Assembly (NCBI RefSeq): GCF_000585375.1
Contig: NZ_KK073874.1
Coordinates: 8,219,913 to 8,283,912, forward strand
Direction: 5' to 3'
Origin: Cryptosporangium arvum DSM 44712
Lineage (GTDB): Bacteria > Actinomycetota > Actinomycetes > Mycobacteriales > Cryptosporangiaceae
Length of the DNA stretch: 64,000 nt
The translations under genes and the position numbers were made by a program. Positions within the stretch are counted from its first letter, which is position 1, and each line of letters starts with the position of its first letter. Positions 8,243 to 15,150 of this stretch are shown piece after piece. The notes beneath the pieces were generated by a model. That model saw nothing but the letters and a program-made list of their open reading frames with translations, was not told the origin of the DNA and ran no database searches.

Positions 8243-9400
8243 TTAGCGTCTCCGATGCCGGTCGACACCGAGGTGACCGACGATGCGGGCGAGCCCGGTC
8301 CGCAGGTCGTCCACGGAGGTCGCGAACGAGATCCGGAGGTGTCCTTCGCCCGAGGGTCCGTACTCCGCTCCGGCCCGAACCAGCACCTTCCGTTCGGCGA
8401 GCTCACGGACGACCTCCTCGGAGGGACGAGGGGCGTCGTACCGAAGGAAGCCGTAGAACGCGCCTTCCGGGGGAATCAGGTGCAGGCCGGGGACGCCCGC
8501 CAGGTGCGTGATCACGAGCTCGCGACGCTGCCGATACGTCTCGACCATGGCCTCCACCGCGCGGTCCGGCAACTCGAGGGCAGCCACGGCCGCGCGCTGG
8601 ACCGCCGTGTTCACCGAGCCGTTGAAGGTCCGGTGCAGGTGAGCCGCCGCGTCCACCACCTCGCGCGGCCCGGTCAGGTACCCCACCCGCCAGCCGGTCA
8701 TCGCGTACGTCTTCGAGAACGTCCCCACGCACACCGCTCGCTCCCGCAGCGATTCGATCGTCAGCACCGAACGCGCCACGTGGCCCGGGTAGACCAGCCG
8801 GTGGTACGCCTCATCACTGACGAGCAGAACGCCGGAGCCGTCGAGGAGGGCTCCGAGGGCCTCGAGCTCCTCTTCGCGGTGCACGATGCCGGTGGGATTC
8901 GATGGATTCGAGAAGATCATCATGGTGGCGCCGGGAAGCGCAGCGGCCAGCGCGTCGAGGTCCCAGTGCAGGTCCCGGCCGAGTGGGACGAAGTCGACGG
9001 TGCCTCCGGCGAGTACCACGAGGTCGGCGTAGAGCGAGTAGGCCGGCTCCGGGATGACCACGCGGTCGCCGGGGCCGACCATCGCGAGCACGATCGCCGC
9101 CAGCGCACCAGTGGCTCCGTGAGTGACCACGACGTCGTCCGCACTCCACGCCCGTCCCGGATACGCGGGCAACCGACCCGCGAGTGCGGTGCGCAACTCG
9201 GGCAGGCCCTTCTGGTCCGCGTAGTGGGTGTCGCCCGCGCGCAAGGCGGCCACAGCAGCCTCGATCACCGGCGTCGGCGTCGGGAGGTCCGGCTCCCCCA
9301 TGGCGAGGGACACCGCACCCGGCGGGGCCGGCCCGAGAGCCGGCCGCCGCGAGAAGCGGCGCAATTCCTCGATCCGGGGAGCGGGCCGCGCCGCGGTCAT
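8243..9400 (-). CDS. PLP-dependent class I/II aminotransferase
   Basis: A 385-residue fold-type I aminotransferase. Visible landmarks are THGATGAL (cofactor phosphate loop, 93-100), NPSNPTG (165-171), DEAYHRLVY (Asp196 to the pyridine N, Tyr199), and the Schiff-base lysine Lys230 in GTFSKTYAMTGWRVGY. The C-terminal RISF/R region supplies the carboxylate-binding Arg. It is closest to the aspartate/valine-pyruvate-type subgroup, but substrate cannot be assigned. Its start overlaps the RraA-like stop by ATGA (9397-9400), so the two are translationally coupled. The pairing with an oxaloacetate/4-carboxy-4-hydroxy acid aldolase-like protein suggests keto-acid/amino-acid interconversion. Confidence 0.9.
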   Translation of the reverse strand: MTAARPAPRIEELRRFSRRPALGPAPPGAVSLAMGEPDLPTPTPVIEAAVAALRAGDTHYADQKGLPELRTALAGRLPAYPGRAWSADDVVVTHGATGALAAIVLAMVGPGDRVVIPEPAYSLYADLVVLAGGTVDFVPLGRDLHWDLDALAAALPGATMMIFSNPSNPTGIVHREEELEALGALLDGSGVLLVSDEAYHRLVYPGHVARSVLTIESLRERAVCVGTFSKTYAMTGWRVGYLTGPREVVDAAAHLHRTFNGSVNTAVQRAAVAALELPDRAVEAMVETYRQRRELVITHLAGVPGLHLIPPEGAFYGFLRYDAPRPSEEVVRELAERKVLVRAGAEYGPSGEGHLRISFATSVDDLRTGLARIVGHLGVDRHRRR

Positions 9401-10056
9401 CGAGCCACGACCGGGCCGTCGGGGCGGGCGGCGAGGATGCGCTGCCGGAGCGTCTCCTCGTACTCGCCGATGGCGCCGACCGCATCGACGACCTCCTGCA
9501 CCCGGCGCCGCGGAACGACGACGACCCCGTCGGAGTCCCCGACGAGCACGTCACCCGCCGCCACGACCACGCCGCCGACCGCCACCGGGCCACCGATGAC
9601 GCCGGGACCGTCTTTGAACGGTCCGGCCGGCGTGACCGCCCGAGCGTAGACGGCCAGGCCCATCTCGGTCAGCGCCCGGACGTCACGGATCGCACCGTCG
9701 ACCACGGCGCCGACGACCCCGCAGTTGACCATGATCTCGCCGATGAGATCCCCGATCAGCGCGCGGGTCAGGTCGCCGTGTCCGTTGACGACCAGGACGT
9801 CACCCGGTCGGGCGTCGTCGAGCGCTCGATGAATGGCCAGGTTGTCACCCGACCGCACGTCCACCGGCAGGGCGCTGCCCAGTAGCGCGGTGGGCCCGGT
9901 GAACAGTCGGATGCCGCCGTCCATCACGGTCATCCGCTGCAGTGCGTCACCGACGGTGGCCGCCGGGACTTCCCCCAGACGTCGGAACTCCGCCGTTGCT
10001 GCGCGAGACCAGCTCGGAGCGACGGTCACTCGATCGATCGAGGCGGTGATGTACAC
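9397..10056 (-). CDS. RraA-like / HMG-type aldolase family protein
   Basis: A 219-residue protein of the RraA fold. It has GDALQRMTVMDGGIRLFTGP near the N-terminus, a GDVLVVNGHGDLTRALIGDLIGEIM block, then VVGAVVDGAIRDV, giving the G-D-x20-R-D pattern that binds metal and pyruvate-like ligand in HMG/CHA aldolases. Members are either divalent-metal 4-hydroxy-4-methyl-2-oxoglutarate aldolases/oxaloacetate decarboxylases or RNase E inhibitors. Metabolic context here (aminotransferase overlap) favours an aldolase or decarboxylase. The GTG start at 10056 follows AGGAG about 10 bases upstream. It lies 30 bp downstream of the SnoaL-like gene. Confidence 0.85.
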   Translation of the reverse strand: MYITASIDRVTVAPSWSRAATAEFRRLGEVPAATVGDALQRMTVMDGGIRLFTGPTALLGSALPVDVRSGDNLAIHRALDDARPGDVLVVNGHGDLTRALIGDLIGEIMVNCGVVGAVVDGAIRDVRALTEMGLAVYARAVTPAGPFKDGPGVIGGPVAVGGVVVAAGDVLVGDSDGVVVVPRRRVQEVVDAVGAIGEYEETLRQRILAARPDGPVVAR

Positions 10057-10086
10057 GTGAGATCGCTCCTGGATAGGGTGGCGCGG

Positions 10087-10587
10087 TCAGACGCCGTGGG
10101 TCCAGAAGTCCTGCGCCGACCCGGTGAACGACGCCGGGTCTCCGGCGAGAAAGAATTCGTCCCATTTCGGTCCGTCGGAGAGCTCCCAGTGCTCGACCGC
10201 CAGACCCTCGTGAAAACGCCACGCCCCCATGCCGACGCGAGTCCACGTCCAGTCGCCGCGCGATGTGCGGAACGTTCCGTGGACGATGCCGTAGTGGTCG
10301 TCGGCGAGAATCTGATCGAAGCCGACCGGCTCGACGTTGGCGTCGGCGAGACTCGCCCGCCGCTTCACGTAGCGGCGCAGGAAGTCCTGTCCCCCCGTCG
10401 CGGCGAGCCGCACGCCGCCGGTGTGGATGACCAGGTCCGGAGACATCCGCTGCATGACTTCCTCGGTGTGCTGCCGTTGCCGACGGAGCCGCTCGTCGTC
10501 ATCGAGGCTCGAGTCGGTCGTGATCGCCGCGCCACCCCGGTACAGGTCAGCCAGCCACACGGCGTTCGGATGGGTTTCGGACAGCAC
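10087..10587 (-). CDS. SnoaL-like / NTF2-fold protein
   Basis: A 166-residue single-domain protein with the NTF2/SnoaL cone-like fold pattern: a helical N-terminus (ADLYRGG, DDDERLRRQRQHTEEVMQRMSPDLVIHTGG), a central FLRRYVKRRASL and Trp-rich strands ending in RFHEGLAVEHWELSDGP. The H-W and D residues resemble the pocket of SnoaL-type cyclases, isomerases and steroid-isomerase relatives. The GTG start at 10587 has AGGAGG 8 bases upstream. It is the first gene of the leftward operon, just downstream of a palindromic site at 10655-10677. The catalytic role is unknown. Confidence 0.75.
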   Translation of the reverse strand: MLSETHPNAVWLADLYRGGAAITTDSSLDDDERLRRQRQHTEEVMQRMSPDLVIHTGGVRLAATGGQDFLRRYVKRRASLADANVEPVGFDQILADDHYGIVHGTFRTSRGDWTWTRVGMGAWRFHEGLAVEHWELSDGPKWDEFFLAGDPASFTGSAQDFWTHGV

Positions 10588-10654
10588 GTTGTCTCCTCCT
10601 TCTGAGCGGTCCGAGCGCGTCGATCAGGTCGTGGCGCGTCGGGAAGCTTCGATC

Positions 10655-10677
10655 ATTAGACCAGAGGATGGTCTTAT
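10655..10677. promoter_or_regulatory. Operator-like palindrome before the SnoaL-RraA operon
   Basis: Inverted repeat ATTAGACCA-N5-TGGTCTTAT: 9-bp arms with one mismatch. It lies 68 bp upstream of the first gene of the six-gene operon, in the only AT-rich patch of the intergenic region. The AAGACCAT half-site loosely resembles the AAGTCTAT of the 7506 site, so the operon's TetR is a candidate binder. A GntR-type TGGT/ACCA reading is an alternative. Confidence 0.55.
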
Positions 10678-10746
10678 TTGAGAAGGATCTATCAGATGAT
10701 GGGGCGGGCTCCGCGACGGAGGCTCTGATCCGCGGAATCCGCTTCG

Positions 10747-10900
10747 ATGTCGCCTCGGGACAAGCCGTGGCCATCGGCCGCCCTCGACTACGCGACCGGG
10801 CTACATCCGGGCCTGACCACGATTCCGCTGCGCGACATCGCAACCGGTCAGGTCGTCCTCGCCACCCGCGCCAACGACCGGAGCCGCCTGGTCAGGGCGG
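10747..10900 (+). pseudogene. LysR-family regulator, C-terminal fragment
   Basis: One frame reads LHPGLTTIPLRDIATGQVVL followed by ATRANDRSRLVRA, the usual last beta-strand and helix of a LysR ligand domain (the ...IPL-D-..-VLA-R-.. tail). There is no helix-turn-helix or earlier effector domain upstream. The family resemblance stops at about 10900, exactly where the IS5 transposase remnant on the other strand ends. It is best explained as the stub of a regulator destroyed by insertion and deletion. The identification rests on about 45 residues. Confidence 0.4.
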
Positions 10901-11457
10901 GTGCGGGCTCGGCCGCCGCTGGGTCGTGCGACTCTGATCCGACGCTGGACGGGGATGAACTGCGGGCTGTCGCCGCGGTGTCCGGCGGTCACGATCGGCG
11001 CGAGGACCTCCTGGCCCTGCTCGCAGGCCAGATGCGTCTTGGTCGTCAAGACCCGCGGGAACGCCCGAGGCCATGATCTGCGGGTTCGTCGTGGACACCG
11101 CCGGGCGGTTGTTTCTGCAGGTCCCCGTTCCTGGGGGCGCCGGCGGCGTGCTGGTGGGCGCGGCTGGTGGTGGAGTCCACACTCACCGTCCACCCGATCC
11201 GGCCGGCCGCGTCGGCGGTCGGCTGCAGCGTCGCGAGGATTCGGTCCCCGGTGCCGTCGCGCTGCCAGCGGCGGAACAACCCGTAGATGGTCCGCCAAGG
11301 CGCATAGTCCGCCGGGACGCCACGGCGCGCCGATCCGGATCCGGTCGATGAGCTGTCGTTTCTCCCACTTCGGCGGACGACCCGAGGACGAACGTGCAGG
11401 CAGAAGGGGAGCCAGGACCGCCCACTGCGCATCGGTCGGGTCATGCCGCCTCGTCAC
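10885..11457 (-). pseudogene. IS5-family transposase remnant (frameshifted, truncated)
   Basis: The start reads MTRRHDPTDAQWAVLAPLLP, the standard opening of IS5-type (DUF4096) transposases, from a GTG at 11457. The frame then shifts: PADYAPWRTIYGLFRRWQRDGT and WTVSVDSTTSRAHQHAAG (the first catalytic Asp region) are in a second frame, and LTTKTHLACEQGQ...TAGHRGDSPQFIPV (second Asp region) returns to the first. The element stops after RPRT-R-P-D; the last part with the catalytic Glu (RRNxxERCFNRLKQWRG) is absent. It is therefore inactive. No terminal inverted repeats could be defined. Confidence 0.85.
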
Positions 11458-11462
11458 CGCTA

Positions 11463-11496
11463 CGAGGGCCGGGAAGCGTGTGCTCCCCGGCCCTCG
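11463..11496 (-). terminator. Strong hairpin, terminator of the 42-residue gene
   Basis: Arms CGAGGGCCGGG and CCCGGCCCTCG pair perfectly, and the stem continues through AGC/GCT after one mismatch to a 4-base loop (GTGT). It begins 17 bases beyond the stop codon of the leftward small gene at 11513. There is no U-tract, as is common in actinomycetes. Confidence 0.75.
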
Positions 11497-11512
11497 GTGG
11501 TGGTGGTGTACG

Positions 11513-11641
11513 TCAGCTGCAGGGGTTGTAGTCCCAGCAGTCGTTGTACCGCTTCTTGTGGTGGCGACGACGACGCGGCTTGCACTCGTTGTAGTCCCAG
11601 TCGTTGCACTGGTTGTAGTCGTAGTCGTAGCAGCCGCTCAT
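11513..11641 (-). CDS. 42-residue Cys/Tyr/Asp/Asn-rich small protein, unknown
   Basis: A short gene with a clear ribosome site (AGGAGG, 9 bases before ATG 11641) and a hairpin terminator just after the stop. The protein has five Cys (4, 12, 20, 35, 41) and three copies of a nine-residue motif C-x-D-[YW]-D-Y-N-x-C: residues 4-12, 12-20 (sharing Cys12) and a variant at 33-41 in which the first Cys has moved to position 35. Between repeats two and three lies a basic block (KPRRRRHHKKR, 21-31). There is no hydrophobic signal or membrane segment. I do not recognise the family. Asp/Asn/Cys spacing suggests metal binding; a modified-peptide precursor is another option. It follows the sigma/Asp23 operon on the same strand but is separated by a hairpin. 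Confidence 0.7.
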   Translation of the reverse strand: MSGCYDYDYNQCNDWDYNECKPRRRRHHKKRYNDCWDYNPCS

Positions 11642-11726
11642 GTCGTCCAGCCTCCTGAGTAAGTAAGTGTGTTCCCCCTGCTGTGCCACTACCTTCCCGC
11701 GAACCCGCGCCCCGCTCGATCGGCCT

Positions 11727-11752
11727 CGCAACCGACGAAACGTTCGGTTGCG
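11727..11752. terminator. Inverted repeat between Asp23-like and small-protein genes
   Basis: Arms CGCAACCGA and TCGGTTGCG pair perfectly over 9 bp with an 8-base loop. It lies 126 bp beyond the stop of the leftward Asp23-like gene and 86 bp before the 42-residue gene. It can act as a terminator for the sigma-Asp23 transcript or as an operator for the small gene. The rest of 11642-11877 shows nothing recognisable. Confidence 0.5.
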
Positions 11753-11877
11753 AACACTGGTGTCAGGTGACGAGGAGCCTCAGATCAGTTTCTCGACGAC
11801 CGAGAGATGCCGGATGGACTGTCCGCCCTTGCGGTCGTCCCTACGCCCGTATCTCCTTCGGTGAGGTCGCCCGGCGC

Positions 11878-12333
11878 TCAGCAGACGTCGCGGGGATCGT
11901 CGGTGACGTCGCTGACCTGGGTGTGGACGGCTACGTTCGACCGGGCGGGCCCACCGAGCACGTCGGTGAGGGTTCGGGCCGTCGCGGTGTGGATCTGGTC
12001 CGCGACGCCGAGCACGGGGCTGCCGTAGGCCACGACGACCTGGACGGTGAGCGATTCCAGCTCGTGGTGGGCGTTGGTGTCGCAGGTGATCCGGGCCGCG
12101 GCGGCGTGCGGTACGGCGTCGACCGCTTCGTGCACGCGGGCGACGACGACGTGGTCGGCCACGGAGAAGTCACCGGTCTCGTGCCGGCCGCGGACGGGCG
12201 CGGAGAGGCGGATGGCGTGCCCGGCACGGTGCAGGACGTCGGTGCTGATGGCGGTCCAACCCGCATCGGTGTGCAGCCGCAACAGGTGGGTGGCCCGGGT
12301 GAGCGTGTCACCGCCCTCGTGGTCGGAGGTCAA
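11878..12333 (-). CDS. Asp23/Gls24-like protein coupled to the ECF sigma gene
   Basis: A protein of about 151 residues. The C-terminal half has the Asp23/Gls24 beta-alpha pattern: LTVQVVVAYGSPVLGVADQIHTATARTL, then NVAVHTQVSDV. These proteins form envelope-stress-associated assemblies tethered by AmaP in Firmicutes. The TTG at 12333 was chosen because AAGGAG lies 5 bases upstream and the TTG overlaps the sigma-factor stop (TTGA), indicating translational coupling; a GTG at 12339 is too close to that ribosome site. The same family is encoded three more times on the divergent operon starting at 13139. It may be an accessory or regulator of the paired sigma factor. Confidence 0.7.
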   Translation of the reverse strand: MTSDHEGGDTLTRATHLLRLHTDAGWTAISTDVLHRAGHAIRLSAPVRGRHETGDFSVADHVVVARVHEAVDAVPHAAAARITCDTNAHHELESLTVQVVVAYGSPVLGVADQIHTATARTLTDVLGGPARSNVAVHTQVSDVTDDPRDVC

Positions 12334-12932
12334 CGCCACTCCTTCAAGGTGATCACCAGCGCGGCGCGGGCTCGTTCGAGCAGTCCGCGTACGGCATCGG
12401 GAGTGACAGCCATGACGGTCGCTATCTGGACGTAGGTGAATCCTTCGATCTCCCGCAGGAGCCAGACCGACCGTTGCCGCGGCGGCAGCATCCGCAGGGC
12501 CAGATCGAGGGCGACGAGAAGATCGTGTCGCTGGTGGGTTCCGGCCGGGTCGGCATCACGCGCGGGAAGCCGGTCGATGACGTCGTCGACGTCGACGTGA
12601 CCGCGATGCCCCACCTCGGGCGCGTGCCGGTAGTGCGCATACACCCGTCGACGAGCAAGCGTGAACAACCACGTCTGAAGCGCGGCGTCGCCGCGGAAGC
12701 CGCCCCGGCCCTTCCAGGCGTCGAGGAACGTCTCCTGCAGGATGTCCTCGGCATCGGACGGATTGTCGAGCAGCCGGAAGATGTAGCGGTAGAGCCCGGG
12801 TCCATACCGGGTCACGACGAGGGCGAAGGCTTTCCGGTCGCCCAGCCCGGCGCGCCGGGACAGTACCCGGTCGGGCGTCCGGACGCGGTCCGCGGCCGGC
12901 CGCGCGTGCTGATGTATCGACTGCGCCGACAA
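12330..12932 (-). CDS. ECF-type RNA polymerase sigma factor
   Basis: A 200-residue sigma-70 group 4 protein. Region 2 spans about residues 35-100: LYRYIFRLLDNPSDAEDILQ is the core-binding segment, followed by ETFLDAWKGRGGFRGDAALQ and TWLFTLARRRVYAHYR for -10 recognition. Region 4 spans about 145-195: LALRMLPPRQRSVWLLREIE, then GFTYVQIATVMAVTPDAVRG as the helix-turn-helix. Translation would begin at TTG 12932, a weak site; a start a few codons later is possible. No anti-sigma gene adjoins. Instead an Asp23-like gene overlaps its stop, and an Asp23/AmaP operon diverges from its promoter, so it probably controls that envelope-stress cluster. Confidence 0.88.
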   Translation of the reverse strand: MSAQSIHQHARPAADRVRTPDRVLSRRAGLGDRKAFALVVTRYGPGLYRYIFRLLDNPSDAEDILQETFLDAWKGRGGFRGDAALQTWLFTLARRRVYAHYRHAPEVGHRGHVDVDDVIDRLPARDADPAGTHQRHDLLVALDLALRMLPPRQRSVWLLREIEGFTYVQIATVMAVTPDAVRGLLERARAALVITLKEWR

Positions 12933-13138
12933 CGGCTGCGCCTCGTCTCCAGGCTCGGGGCGCGCTGGATGCCCGCGTCGCCCGGGCTCACCGGATTCCG
13001 TCTAGTGATCTAGCTCACCCGATTCTGACCGTGAGGTTGTTGCATTTCGGCTCTCTAACTAGGTGACACATCGTCGCGAGTCGACGGTGGGTTCCGCCGG
13101 TCGCTGTCGTGACCGGTGACGTACCCGAAGGAGATCCC

Positions 13139-13612
13139 ATGACGGAGTCGACGACCATCACCCCGACGAAGACGAACGACCGGCCCGGGAACCTGGCCAC
13201 CCGGGACCAGGGTCTGCAGACCACGCAGGGCACCACCTCGATCGCGGACACCGTGGTGTCCAAGATCGCCGGGATCGCCGCGAAGGACGTCTCCGGCGTG
13301 TACTCGCTGGGTGGTGGGGGATCGCGGGCCATGAGCGCCGTGCGCGAACGGATCCCGGGCGGCCGGGTCAACCACTCGCAGGGTGTGTCGGTCGAAGTCG
13401 GCGAGACGCAGGCCGCGGTCGACATCGACATGGTCGCCGAGTACGGCGTCGCGATCGCGGATCTCGCATCCGGCGTGCGGCGCAACGTGATCGCGTCGAT
13501 CGAGCGGATGACCGGCCTGGACGTCACCGAGGTCAACATCGCGGTCGCCGACATCCACCTGCCCGAGGACGACGAGGACGACGACACCGACCGCACCCCG
13601 CGGGTGCAGTGA
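13139..13612 (+). CDS. Asp23/Gls24 family envelope stress protein
   Basis: A 157-residue protein with a full Asp23 domain (about residues 30-145): TSIADTVVSKIAGIAAKDVS, GVYSLGGGGSRAMSAVRERI, VSVEVGETQAAVDIDMVAEY and a final VTEVNIAVADIHLPEDDEDD. The N-terminus is polar and the C-terminus acidic. The ATG at 13139 is set by GAAGGAG 6-7 bases upstream; the longer open frame lacks this. It is the first gene of a six-gene rightward operon encoding three Asp23-like proteins and two membrane anchors, so it is probably the major soluble component of a membrane-apposed layer, as known for Asp23-AmaP in Staphylococcus. Confidence 0.9.
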   Translation: MTESTTITPTKTNDRPGNLATRDQGLQTTQGTTSIADTVVSKIAGIAAKDVSGVYSLGGGGSRAMSAVRERIPGGRVNHSQGVSVEVGETQAAVDIDMVAEYGVAIADLASGVRRNVIASIERMTGLDVTEVNIAVADIHLPEDDEDDDTDRTPRVQ

Positions 13613-13932
13613 GCACGCCCGTCCCGGCCATCGAGGGGTGGTCCGGGACCGTCATCGATCAGGTACCGACGGCGGCTGACGACCTCGCCGTCCTCGTCCG
13701 GGCCGTTCCCGGTGTGGTGCGACTGCACCCGGGCCGCTTCGGTGAGGTGGCGACGTACCTGCCCGGCCGACGGGTGACCGGGATCAAACTGGGCGATCAC
13801 CGCGTCGAGGTCCATGTCGTGCTGGCGGTGGACGCGCCGATCAGACGCACCGCGCAACTGATCCACGACGCGGTCACCCCGCTGGTCGCCAGGCCGGTCC
13901 ACGTCTTCGTCGAGGACGTCGCGGCCGACTGA
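13609..13932 (+). CDS. Small Asp23-like domain protein
   Basis: A 107-residue protein that keeps only the core strands of the Asp23 fold: VPGVVRLHPGRFGEVATYLP, GIKLGDHRVEVHVVLAVDAP and PVHVFVEDVAAD, the last matching the VDVHVxDV ending of the family. The GTG start overlaps the previous stop (GTGA, 13609-13612), so it is translated from the same message. The relation to Asp23 is by pattern and position; it could serve as a capping or adaptor subunit. Confidence 0.65.
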   Translation: MSTPVPAIEGWSGTVIDQVPTAADDLAVLVRAVPGVVRLHPGRFGEVATYLPGRRVTGIKLGDHRVEVHVVLAVDAPIRRTAQLIHDAVTPLVARPVHVFVEDVAAD

Positions 13933-14022
13933 TTCGCCGCGGGTCGGCGGTTCCGGTCACCCGGTGCCGTCGACCGCCGCTCCACCAGCCGTTTCTTCGC
14001 GCCATCCGATCGGGAGTTGACC

Positions 14023-14202
14023 ATGTCCTATTCCGCCGTCGGCCTGTTCGCCGGGCTCCTACTCGCCTTGATCACCGCCACCGCCGGGTTCGCGTGGTTC
14101 CTGCTCGCCGTGTTGTTCGCGGCCGTCGGCTACGCCGTCGGCGCTCACCTGGAAGGCCGGGTCAACCTCACCGGTCTGGTCCCGGGACGTAGTCGTGGCT
14201 GA
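14023..14202 (+). CDS. Small membrane protein (DUF2273-like) of the Asp23 operon
   Basis: A 59-residue protein with two adjoining transmembrane helices (VGLFAGLLLALITATAGF and AWFLLAVLFAAVGYAVGAHL) and a short basic tail ending LVPGRSRG. Small two-helix DUF2273 proteins accompany Asp23/AmaP genes in many Gram-positives. The ATG at 14023 has GGGAG 7 bases upstream; a TTG six bases earlier is less likely. Its end overlaps the next GTG by 8 bp. It probably anchors the soluble Asp23-like proteins to the membrane. Confidence 0.75.
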   Translation: MSYSAVGLFAGLLLALITATAGFAWFLLAVLFAAVGYAVGAHLEGRVNLTGLVPGRSRG

Positions 14203-14593
14203 CCGCCCCGTCGCCGGCCCCGCTTCCGCCGACGACGAGCCCGGGGGGCGCGGCCGCCTGGTCATCGAGGACCGTGCCGTGCAGCGCATCGCCGAGGCCG
14301 CCGCCACGCGGGTGGTCGGCGTGGTTCCGGCCGCGCAGAGCGTCGGCGCGCTGAGTTCGGCGTTGGGGCGCGCCTACCCGCGGGTGGACTGCGACGTCGC
14401 CGCCGGTCGGGTCCGCGCCGACGTCGAGATCGTCGCCCTCTGGCCGACCCCCGCCGCCCACCTGGGTGAACAGGTCAGAGACGCCGTCACCGACCAGCTC
14501 CATCGGCTGGCCGGACTGCAGGTGGACGCCGTCGACGTCACCATCGCCGACCTCGTCCGGGTGGCGGCACCCGCGCGCAGGAGAGTCCGATGA
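14195..14593 (+). CDS. Asp23/Gls24 family protein
   Basis: A 132-residue protein with an Asp23 domain: VIEDRAVQRIAEAAATRVVG near residue 25, VDCDVAAGRVRADVEIVALW, and a final AGLQVDAVDVTIADLVRVAA. It resembles the product of 13139 but with a shorter N-terminus. The GTG start overlaps the DUF2273-like gene, and its own stop overlaps the next gene by ATGA (14590-14593). A paralogue in the same operon suggests hetero-oligomers. Confidence 0.85.
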   Translation: MADRPVAGPASADDEPGGRGRLVIEDRAVQRIAEAAATRVVGVVPAAQSVGALSSALGRAYPRVDCDVAAGRVRADVEIVALWPTPAAHLGEQVRDAVTDQLHRLAGLQVDAVDVTIADLVRVAAPARRRVR

Positions 14594-15150
14594 CCATCGC
14601 ACCCGAACCAGCCATGCGCGCCGCGCGGCAGCAGACCGGGGCCGGGCGCATCGGCGCCGTCGGCCCCGTGTTCGCGATCCTGCTCACCGCGACCGGCGTG
14701 GTTCTCCTCCACGACGCGCTCTCCGAGGTCGACAGCGCGCCCGGCCGGACCTGGCTGGCGGCGCTCGCCGACGGCCTCGACGGGTTCAGCGCGCAGTGGT
14801 GGCTGATTCCCGCCGGGGTCGCCGTCGCGCTGATCGGCATGTGGTTGATCGTCGCCGCGCTGCGGCCACGGTCACGCCGTAGCCTCGCGGTCGTGTCCGA
14901 GACCGGGGTGTTTCTCCGCACCCGCGACGTTGCCCGGCTGGCTTCCGCCGCGGCCGACGACGTCGACGGCGTGCTGGCCGCGCATTCCGTGGCCGGCCGG
15001 CGATCGGTCACCGTCACCGTCGACTCGGACGTTCCCGGCATCGCCGACCGTGTCCGGGAGACGGTCGACCGGCGACTGGACGCACTTGTCGAACCGATGG
15101 CCGTGAAGGTCCGGGTCCGTTCGCACTTCCAGCCTCGGAAAGGCGACTGA
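14590..15150 (+). CDS. DUF6286-type membrane protein of the Asp23 cluster
   Basis: A 186-residue protein with two transmembrane helices (VGPVFAILLTATGVVLLHDA near 25-45 and WWLIPAGVAVALIGMWLIVA near 70-90), followed by a cytoplasmic domain of the DUF6286 pattern: VSETGVFLRTRDVARLASAA ... VTVTVDSDVPGIADRVRETV. This domain is Asp23-like in its strand-helix order. It overlaps both neighbours by one to four bases. The likely role is a second membrane anchor for the Asp23 layer. Confidence 0.8.
   Translation: MTIAPEPAMRAARQQTGAGRIGAVGPVFAILLTATGVVLLHDALSEVDSAPGRTWLAALADGLDGFSAQWWLIPAGVAVALIGMWLIVAALRPRSRRSLAVVSETGVFLRTRDVARLASAAADDVDGVLAAHSVAGRRSVTVTVDSDVPGIADRVRETVDRRLDALVEPMAVKVRVRSHFQPRKGD

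Noticed and set aside
12930-13138. Possible ECF-type promoter elements before the Asp23 operon
   Set aside because: Sequences such as GGTTG...TAACT can be picked out, but the region allows several equally good readings, so no promoter was called.
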